48,815 nucleotides of DNA from Prevotella sp. (GTDB lineage Bacteria; Bacteroidota; Bacteroidia; Bacteroidales; Bacteroidaceae). Shown here piece by piece: positions 42,506 through 48,815 of the stretch (positions within the stretch are counted from its first letter, which is position 1; each line of letters opens with the position of its first letter). The stretch spans positions 1 through 48,815 of the forward strand of contig JAFSKJ010000105.1 of the NCBI GenBank assembly GCA_017449025.1, given 5' to 3'. A program made the position numbers and the translations under genes. The notes under the pieces were generated by a model that was not told the origin of the DNA, ran no database searches, and was given only the letters and a program-made list of their open reading frames with translations.

Positions 42506-43978
42506 ATGATCAACGACGAACTAAGATACCAAATACGGCGAGCCTTCACAACAGTCAAGGAAGATGGCACCACACTCTCGCTGGCTCCCACCACCGAGCA
42601 GGAACAGGTAATTGACGCTTTCCTGCGGTTTATGGCCGACAGAAGCGAGCGGGTGGTGATGATTCTGCGCGGCTCGGCGGGAACGGGAAAGACCACTCTG
42701 GCAGGAGCCATTGTAAGGGCACTGGCGGCCCTGGGGCAGAAACTGGTGCTCATGGCACCAACCGGGCGAGCAGCAAAGGTGTTCGCCATGAATGCCGGGC
42801 AGCCGGCATACACCATCCACCGCCGCATCTACCGCCAGCGGACGGCAGGCGACATGTCGGCCTTCAACCTGAATGTCAACTTAGGGCGCGACACGCTCTT
42901 CGTGGTCGACGAGGCATCGATGATTGCCAACCAAGGCTTCACAGAGTCGGCCTTCGGCAGTGGATGCCTGCTTGACGACCTGGTTAGTTTTGTTTACGGG
43001 GCGCAGTCAAACTGCAGGATGCTGCTCATTGGCGATGCGGCACAGCTGCCGCCTGTGGGAGAAGACGAGAGCCCCGCACTGTCGGCGCGGATGCTCAGGG
43101 GCTACGGACTGAGCGTCTACGAGGCCGGCATGCACGAGGTGCTGCGCCAGGCAGCACTCTCGGGAATACTATGGAATGCCACCATGATACGCCAGTTGAT
43201 AACCCACGACGAGACCACCGCACTGCCGCGGATACGGCTGACGGGGTTCGCCGATGTGACAGTGGTGCCAGGCGACGAGCTGATAGAGCAGTTGGCCACA
43301 AGCTACAGCCGTGTGGGACTGGACGAGACAATAGTGGTATGCCGCTCGAACAAGCGCGCCAACATCTACAACCGCGGAATACGCGCCACCGTGCTCGACC
43401 GTGAGGAAGAACTCTGCCGCTCCGACCGCCTGATGATTGTCAAGAACAACTACTTCTGGCTGAACAAGCCCTTGGACAACAACCCTTCACCCTCCACGCT
43501 CACATTCCTCGCCAACGGCGACACCGCCATAGTGAGACGCATGAGGAATGTTCACGAGCTGTACGGTTTCCGTTTTGCCACCGTCACACTCGAATTGCCC
43601 GATTATGACGACAAGGAGGTAGAGGCCACGGTGCTGCTCGACACGCTGACGGCCGAGGCGCCGGCGCTGACACGCGAACAGCAGCAGCAACTCTATGAGG
43701 GAGTAATGGGCGACTACGCCGACATCCCGCTCAAGGCCGACCGCATGAAGCAGCTGCGGCAGGACAGCCACTTCAACGCACTACAGATAAAGTTCGCCTA
43801 CGCGGTGACATGCCACAAGGCGCAGGGCGGGCAATGGGAGCATGTCTACATTGACCAGGGCTATATGACCGACGACATGCTCACCCCCGACTACATACAC
43901 TGGCTATACACAGCTTTCACGCGCGCCAAGACCCACCTGTTTCTTGTCAACTGGCCCGAAAGCATGACTGCTCCTTAG
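42506..43978 (+). CDS. RecD-like SF1 DNA helicase
   Basis: 490 residues from the ATG at 42506, which lies just after a TAnnTTTG box; the longer upstream frame crosses the promoter and the divergent MATE gene. Walker A GSAGTGKT (56-63), Walker B LFVVDEASMI, motif III LLIGDAAQLPPVGEDESPAL and C-terminal UvrD_C_2-like motifs VTCHKAQGGQWEHVYID and LYTAFTRAKTHLFLVN are all present. This is a short, single-subunit RecD2-type helicase (5'-3') lacking the long N-terminal extension. Function in repair or recombination is inferred from the family. Confidence 0.92.
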   Translation: MINDELRYQIRRAFTTVKEDGTTLSLAPTTEQEQVIDAFLRFMADRSERVVMILRGSAGTGKTTLAGAIVRALAALGQKLVLMAPTGRAAKVFAMNAGQPAYTIHRRIYRQRTAGDMSAFNLNVNLGRDTLFVVDEASMIANQGFTESAFGSGCLLDDLVSFVYGAQSNCRMLLIGDAAQLPPVGEDESPALSARMLRGYGLSVYEAGMHEVLRQAALSGILWNATMIRQLITHDETTALPRIRLTGFADVTVVPGDELIEQLATSYSRVGLDETIVVCRSNKRANIYNRGIRATVLDREEELCRSDRLMIVKNNYFWLNKPLDNNPSPSTLTFLANGDTAIVRRMRNVHELYGFRFATVTLELPDYDDKEVEATVLLDTLTAEAPALTREQQQQLYEGVMGDYADIPLKADRMKQLRQDSHFNALQIKFAYAVTCHKAQGGQWEHVYIDQGYMTDDMLTPDYIHWLYTAFTRAKTHLFLVNWPESMTAP

Positions 43979-44041
43979 GCTTTTTTTTGCCCTATTTGCG
44001 TTAATCTTCTGTAAACGTTTCCGTTTCTCAGCAATATTTAT

Positions 44042-44049
44042 TATCTTTG
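44042..44049 (+). promoter_or_regulatory. Bacteroidota -7 box for the DUF2723-deacetylase operon
   Basis: TATCTTTG ends 36 bases before the ATG at 44086. A weak TTTC at 44018-44021 could act as -33. Confidence 0.6.
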
Positions 44050-44085
44050 CAGCCAAATTTTTAAATATTTAATAGATTCTTGCTA

Positions 44086-47000
44086 ATGAAACTGTTCTCG
44101 GACAAGCCAAGCGGCAAAGCCGGACGCTCTGCTGAGAGTAACGGCAGAGCCACCTACCGCCTTGTTGACAACATCTTCGGATGGGTCGCCTTCTTAGTGG
44201 CGGCCATTGTCTATTGCTCGACCATCGAACCGACAGCCTCGTTCTGGGACTGTCCGGAGTTTATCACCACTGGCTACAAAATGGAAATCGGACACCCACC
44301 GGGGGCACCGTTCTTCATGCTTACGGCCAACCTGTTCTCGCAGTTTGCCAGCGACCCCTCTCAGGTGGCCTACTGGGTGAACACCATGAGCGCGCTGCTC
44401 TCGGCAGCGTGCATACTGTTCCTCTTCTGGACCATCACCCACTTGGTGAGAAGACTGCTCATTGACAGCTGGGAAGAGTTAACCACAGCCAAGCTGATAG
44501 CCATAGAGGCTGCAGGAATGGTAGGAGCACTTATCTACACGTTTAGTGACACCTTCTGGTTCTCGGCCGTTGAGGGTGAGGTATATGCCTACTCTTCTGC
44601 CTTCACGGCAGTGGTGTTCTGGCTCATCCTCAAGTGGGAGGATCATGCCGACGAGGCTCACTCCGACCGCTGGCTGGTACTCATTATGTACCTCACAGGA
44701 CTCAGCATTGGCGTTCACCTGCTGAACCTGCTGTGCCTTCCCGCCATCGTGCTGGTGTACTACTACAAGCGGTTCCCCAATGCCGACCTTAAAGGTTCGC
44801 TCATCGCACTCTGCATATCGTTTGTGCTTGTAGCAGCTGTGCTCTACGGCGTGGTGCCGGGAATCATCACCGTGGGAGGATGGTTTGAATTGTTCTTCGT
44901 CAACACCCTCGGCATGCCCTTCAATACCGGCCTGTATATCTACATACTGTTACTTGCGGCTACAGTGGTATGGGCCATCTACGAGACACAGAATGCCACA
45001 GACACACTGCCCCCTGCCGCCAACGGCAAGAAGGGAAACAACTGGATGCGGCAGAACATTGCCACCACGCTGGCCGTAGCCATGCTCGGAATACCATTCT
45101 ACGGCTATGGCTGGTCGGCAGTGCTCATAGGAGTTGTTGTCCTGGCACTGATGTGGTTTTTGCTCAACCGCCGATACAAGGAAAAGCCCTTGGTGCCCGC
45201 ACGTCTCAAGAACACAGCATTGCTATGCATGCTGATGCTTATGATAGGCTACTCCACTTATGCCGTCATAGTGATTCGCTCCGATGCCAACCCGCCCATG
45301 GACCAGAACTCGCCCGAAGACATCTTCACCCTCGGCGACTACCTTGGACGCGACCAGTACGGCTATCGCCCGCTGTTCTACGGACAGGCCTACACCTCGC
45401 AGGTGGCGTTAGAGAGCGACGGCCGGATGTGCCGCCCCGTGATGAATGTCGGCAAACCAGTCTACCAGCGCAAGGAAAAGGCATCGGCCGACGAGAAGGA
45501 CTCCTATTTCATTGTACGAACCAAGGACGAGTATAAGTACGCGCAAAACATGCTCTTCCCGCGCATGTACGATGCCGGACACACACAGTCGTACGAGCAG
45601 TGGATGGGAGAGATAAGCGGCTACGACGTGCCTTTCGACCGATGCGGAGAGGAGATAATGGTGCACATGCCGTCGCAGTGGGAGAACTTGCGTTTCTTCT
45701 TCAGCTACCAGTGCAACTGGATGTATTGGCGATACTTCATGTGGAACTTCGCCGGAAGGCAGAACGACATACAGGGCCACGGCGACCTGGAGCACGGCAA
45801 CTGGATTACGGGAATACCGTTTATCGACAATGCACGGTTGGGCGACCAGTCTTTGCTTCCCGACGACCTCAAGCAAAACAAGGGACACAACGTGTTCTTC
45901 TGCCTCCCCCTTATCCTCGGACTCATAGGACTGTTCTGGCAGTCGCTCAAGAAAGGCCAGAAGGGAATACAGCAGTTCTGGGTGGTCTTCTTCCTTTTCT
46001 TCATGACGGGACTGGCCATCGTGGTCTACCTGAACCAGACACCGCTGCAGCCGCGTGAGCGAGACTACGCCTATGCTGGCTCATTCTACGCCTTCGCAAT
46101 ATGGTGCGGCATGGGCGTGGCTGCCATCTGGGAGTTCATCTTCGGTGGAGGCAAGAAGATGAAAGGCGGAATTGTCGGAGCTGCCGTCGTAGGCATAGCC
46201 TGTCTGCTCGTACCAATACAGATGGCCTCGCAGACATGGGACGACCACGACCGCTCAGGCCGCTACACCTGCCGCGACTTCGGACAGAACTACCTGATGT
46301 CGCTACAGCAGACAGGCAACCCCATAATCTACACAAACGGAGACAACGACACCTTCCCACTCTGGTACAATCAAGACACAGAGGGAGTGCGCACCGACGC
46401 GCGCGTCTGCAACCTCAGCTATCTGCAGACCGACTGGTACATAGACCAGATGATACGCCCGGCATACGACTCGCCGTCGCTGCCCATCACATGGTCCAGA
46501 CTGGAGTATTGCGCAGGCACAAATGAATACGTGCAGGTAGACCCGAGGTACAAGGAAGATGTTCTCTCATTCTACAAAGAGAACCCCGAACAGGCACGGG
46601 AGCAGTTCGGCGACGACCCCTTTGAGCTGAAGAATGTACTCAAGTACTGGGTACGCTCCACGTCCGGCGACATGCACATCATACCCACCGACACACTCTA
46701 TATGACCATCGACAAGGAGGCCGTGAGAAAGAGTGGCATGATGCTGCAAAGCGACAGCATACCCGACCGGATGGTAATATCGCTAAAGGGCAAGGGAGCA
46801 TTGTACAAGGGAGACCTGATGATGCTCGAGATGATTGCCAACGCCAACTGGACACGCCCCATCTATGTGGCACTGACAGTAGGACAGGAAAACTATATGA
46901 ACCTTGGCGACAACTTCGTGCAGGAAGGACTGGTGAACCGCATCACACCATTCACCACCAACACACCCGGCATGAAGAACTTCGACTCCGAAAAGACCTA

Positions 47001-47502
47001 CGAGGCCGTGACCAAGCACTTTAAGTTCGGAGGAGTGAACACACCAGGCATCTACCTCGACGAGACCGTCATGCGCATGTGCTATACCCACCGCCGGCTC
47101 TTGGGACAGCTCGCCATGCACCTGTCAAGCGAGGGCAAGGACGACAAGGCTGCAGAGATACTGGCACTGGCCGAGAAGGAACTGCCCGACGAGAACGTCA
47201 CCGTTGACTACCAGAGCGGCACGCTCGACATGGCAAGGGCATACGTCAACGTGGGCAACAAGGCAAAGGCCAAGGAGAAGCTGCAGAAACTCTTCGACAA
47301 GTCCATGCAGTACATAAACTACTACAACTCCCTGCAGGGCGCGCGGTTTGCCAACGCCCACCAGGAATGCATGTACCACTTCTATATCATTCAGCATGTG
47401 CTTGAACTGGCAGACACCGTCGACGAGAAGTATGGCGAGCAGCTCAACAAGAAGTTCGAGGAGGCACTCAACATCTATGAACGCAAAGGCGGAGGGCTGT
47501 AG
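44086..47502 (+). CDS. DUF2723 GT-C-type membrane protein (protein O-mannosyltransferase-like)
   Basis: 1,138 residues from the ATG at 44086 (an in-frame TTG two codons earlier is unlikely). The N-terminal part (about 30-420) has about ten helices and the family motif TASFWDCPEFITTGYKMEIG, with the Asp-Glu pair typical of GT-C glycosyltransferases in the first periplasmic loop. Two or three further helices lie around 600-700. The large C-terminal part (about 710-1138) is extracytoplasmic and ends in a helical, TPR-like region (LDMARAYVNVGNKAKAKEKL). The family is thought to transfer sugars from a polyprenyl donor to protein or glycan; the acceptor is unknown. A polysaccharide deacetylase gene starts 3 bp after its stop. 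Confidence 0.88.
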   Translation: MKLFSDKPSGKAGRSAESNGRATYRLVDNIFGWVAFLVAAIVYCSTIEPTASFWDCPEFITTGYKMEIGHPPGAPFFMLTANLFSQFASDPSQVAYWVNTMSALLSAACILFLFWTITHLVRRLLIDSWEELTTAKLIAIEAAGMVGALIYTFSDTFWFSAVEGEVYAYSSAFTAVVFWLILKWEDHADEAHSDRWLVLIMYLTGLSIGVHLLNLLCLPAIVLVYYYKRFPNADLKGSLIALCISFVLVAAVLYGVVPGIITVGGWFELFFVNTLGMPFNTGLYIYILLLAATVVWAIYETQNATDTLPPAANGKKGNNWMRQNIATTLAVAMLGIPFYGYGWSAVLIGVVVLALMWFLLNRRYKEKPLVPARLKNTALLCMLMLMIGYSTYAVIVIRSDANPPMDQNSPEDIFTLGDYLGRDQYGYRPLFYGQAYTSQVALESDGRMCRPVMNVGKPVYQRKEKASADEKDSYFIVRTKDEYKYAQNMLFPRMYDAGHTQSYEQWMGEISGYDVPFDRCGEEIMVHMPSQWENLRFFFSYQCNWMYWRYFMWNFAGRQNDIQGHGDLEHGNWITGIPFIDNARLGDQSLLPDDLKQNKGHNVFFCLPLILGLIGLFWQSLKKGQKGIQQFWVVFFLFFMTGLAIVVYLNQTPLQPRERDYAYAGSFYAFAIWCGMGVAAIWEFIFGGGKKMKGGIVGAAVVGIACLLVPIQMASQTWDDHDRSGRYTCRDFGQNYLMSLQQTGNPIIYTNGDNDTFPLWYNQDTEGVRTDARVCNLSYLQTDWYIDQMIRPAYDSPSLPITWSRLEYCAGTNEYVQVDPRYKEDVLSFYKENPEQAREQFGDDPFELKNVLKYWVRSTSGDMHIIPTDTLYMTIDKEAVRKSGMMLQSDSIPDRMVISLKGKGALYKGDLMMLEMIANANWTRPIYVALTVGQENYMNLGDNFVQEGLVNRITPFTTNTPGMKNFDSEKTYEAVTKHFKFGGVNTPGIYLDETVMRMCYTHRRLLGQLAMHLSSEGKDDKAAEILALAEKELPDENVTVDYQSGTLDMARAYVNVGNKAKAKEKLQKLFDKSMQYINYYNSLQGARFANAHQECMYHFYIIQHVLELADTVDEKYGEQLNKKFEEALNIYERKGGGL

Positions 47503-47505
47503 CCA

Positions 47506-48126
47506 ATGATCATCGAACAGCCTGCCGTGTATCTCCGTTGGCTCTACCCAAGGGCACTGTGGAGAATGGACCGTCGGGAGAAGGCAGTATACCTGACCTT
47601 CGACGACGGTCCCATACCGCAGTCTACTCCATTCATACTTGAAACACTGCGCAGGCTAAGCGTCAAGGCCACCTTCTTCATGGTGGGCGACAATGTGAGG
47701 AAGTACCCCGGTCTCTACGAACAGATAGTGAGTGAAGGCCACCAAGTGGGAAACCATACCCACAACCATATCAGCGGCTTCCGCCATACACTACGCGAGT
47801 ACAGTTTCAACGTAGAGAAGGCCAACGCCTACATACGCAGCCCGCTGTTCAGGCCGCCACATGGATGGATGCGACTGGCGCAGTACGCACTGCTGAGCAG
47901 GAAGTACAAGGTGGTGATGTGGGACCTCGTGACGCGCGACTATTCCAAGTGGCTGACAGCTGAGGACGTGGTGAACAACGTGAAGCGCTACGCCCGCCCC
48001 GGCTCCATCATCACATTCCACGACTCCTTAAAGTCAATAGGCAAGCTCCAGACCGCCCTTCCAGAGAGCATAACGTGGCTGCGCGAGCAAGGCTATGAGT
48101 TCAAGACCATTCCAATAGAAACCTGA
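47506..48126 (+). CDS. Polysaccharide deacetylase (NodB/CE4 family)
   Basis: 206 residues. CE4 motifs are complete: TFDDGP (MT1), HTHNH (MT2, metal-binding His pair), RPPHGW (MT3), DLVTRDY (MT4-like) and FHDS (MT5). It removes N- or O-acetyl groups from glycans. No clear signal peptide is seen; the start is short (MIIEQPAVYLRWLYPRALWRM) and might act as a weak anchor. A GGAGGG in the tail of the preceding gene provides a ribosome-binding site, and only 3 bases separate the genes, so the pair is translationally coupled. A joint role in making or trimming a surface glycan is likely. Confidence 0.92.
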   Translation: MIIEQPAVYLRWLYPRALWRMDRREKAVYLTFDDGPIPQSTPFILETLRRLSVKATFFMVGDNVRKYPGLYEQIVSEGHQVGNHTHNHISGFRHTLREYSFNVEKANAYIRSPLFRPPHGWMRLAQYALLSRKYKVVMWDLVTRDYSKWLTAEDVVNNVKRYARPGSIITFHDSLKSIGKLQTALPESITWLREQGYEFKTIPIET

Positions 48127-48154
48127 CACGTACCGCCCAATAATTGACATGCTG

Positions 48155-48180
48155 TGCGGTTGAAAACGGTCTGAAAGGCC
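48155..48180. repeat. Repeat D, copy 2
   Basis: These 26 bases (TGCGGTTGAAAACGG..., ending CTGAAAGGCC) match 24223-24248 with one difference. Here they lead directly into the palindromic region that follows the deacetylase gene. Confidence 0.75.
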
Positions 48181-48190
48181 AATAAGCACA

Positions 48191-48535
48191 TAGCCCAGGG
48201 CATCGTCCTGGGTAAGGCAGTGCGTAGCCCACGCCCTGAAGGCTTAGATAATGCGCCAAAGGATGCGCCTTTGACAGACGAAGATATAATGCAGGAAATG
48301 ATTATCCGCAATCAGGTGACAAAGACGCTGAAAGCGTCACCGCTCAATAACCGAGGGTACGAGCGCAGCGAGCACCCCCGGACAGCAGACATATAGGTAA
48401 CATCGACTCTGAAGGAGTCGCCCCTTCGCGCAGATGGGGCACTCCTTCAGAGTGCTTTCCATTGCATTTCGCTGTCCGCAGGTCCTTCGGACACTGCGGT
48501 TATTGAGAGGCGACGCTTTCAGCGTCATTAGTACG
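48191..48535. repeat. Complex of nested inverted repeats
   Basis: No gene. The outer arms are 48324-48353 (GACGCTGAAAGCGTC plus CGCTCAATAACCG) and 48497-48526 (the inverse). Inside, ACTCTGAAGGAGT...GCCCC (48406-48424) pairs with 48437-48453, and GTCCTTCGGAC forms a small hairpin. Upstream, TAGCCCAGG/CCTGGGTA form another. The sequence could fold as a branched RNA or DNA structure. Confidence 0.75.
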
Positions 48536-48550
48536 ATTGATGATAATAAT

Positions 48551-48745
48551 TATTAATGATTATCCGCTATCGTACCACCAAAGCCCCAAAGGGGCAACAG
48601 ATCACAGGCAGGGGTGCCGCTCCAGCTCCGCTGGCTTGCTACCGAAGGGACGCAAGCGACCTTAGAAATCGAGCGGCACCCCTGCCTGTGGTCTTATCAG
48701 CCCTTCGGGCTTTGGTGGTATCTTTGCGGATAATCATAAATAATA
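48551..48745. repeat. Repeat C, copy 2: 195-bp palindrome
   Basis: The outer arms are ATTAATGATTATCCGC...ACCACCAAAGCCC (48551-48586) and its inverse (48707-48745). The inner perfect 20-base arms are CACAGGCAGGGGTGCCGCTC (48603-48622) and GAGCGGCACCCCTGCCTGTG (48671-48690). The GCAGGGGTG/CACCCCTGC pair is shared with repeat C at 25043-25250. The last 70 bases of the window show nothing recognisable. Confidence 0.82.
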
Positions 48746-48815
48746 ATATAATGTCACTTTTTTACCTACATTGCCTACACTATTATATAAGTTTCTGGTT
48801 TACAAGACGATAAAC

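Noticed and set aside
1-48815. tRNA or rRNA genes
   Set aside because: I looked for clover-leaf-type patterns and conserved rRNA strings in the intergenic regions and saw none; a tRNAscan run would be decisive.

Overview
The window looks like a chromosomal segment of a Prevotella-type member of the Bacteroidales. Three things point there. Promoter-like -7 boxes of the Bacteroidota form TAnnTTTG stand just upstream of most transcription units. Six secreted proteins end in the short 'GxYIVNGKKVxxK' tail typical of type IX secretion (T9SS) cargo. The gene families (DUF4252, DUF2807, DUF2723, PgpH-type HD protein, CotH, GH95, CE1) are typical of that order. I saw no rRNA, tRNA, CRISPR array or transposase.

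Layout. 1-187: a dispersed nested-palindrome repeat (A) and a promoter. 216-977 (+): an MlaF-like ABC ATPase. 1018-10729 (-): a four-gene secreted carbohydrate-degradation operon, in transcription order a GH5-GH43 fusion, a CotH-domain protein and two tandem CE1-type esterases sharing about 1 kb of near-identical DNA. 10937-13303 (+): argB, then an ECF sigma factor, a putative membrane anti-sigma partner and a DUF4252 protein, ending at a terminator. 13537-20672 (-): a tight six-gene run in the order OPT transporter, PgpH-like HD protein, coaD, ybeY, proB, proA. 20862-23623 (-): a small Cys/Met/His-rich protein, a TonB-dependent receptor and a secreted HMA-domain protein, probably for copper or another soft metal. 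23.7-30.6 kb: an AT-richer island bracketed by inverted copies of a complex repeat (B). It holds two surface proteins, each followed by an unannotated 57-58-residue microprotein (MKKTY...WDDEED type) and a conserved GC-rich hairpin. 30621-34130: a glycosyltransferase, a flippase and a divergent acyltransferase. 34140-38799 (-): metG followed by a GH95 fucosidase. 38.9 kb: a putative 60-65-nt small RNA with its own promoter and terminator. 39111-43978: a DUF2807 lipoprotein, a FemAB/GNAT-like protein, a MATE transporter and a RecD-like helicase. 44086-48126 (+): a DUF2723 GT-C membrane protein and a polysaccharide deacetylase. 48127-48815: long palindromic repeats (C, D).

How the genes fit together. 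The first operon carries backbone cleavage (GH5), side-chain removal (GH43) and ester removal (CE1), which is a xylan-type set, but there is no SusC/SusD pair or regulator in view. The GH95 and the cell-surface glycan genes point to further glycan metabolism. The least explained parts are the microprotein modules, the 38.9-kb RNA and the families of large palindromes in intergenic DNA, one of which may also have entered the metG coding sequence. All family calls were made by eye from motifs; no database search was possible.
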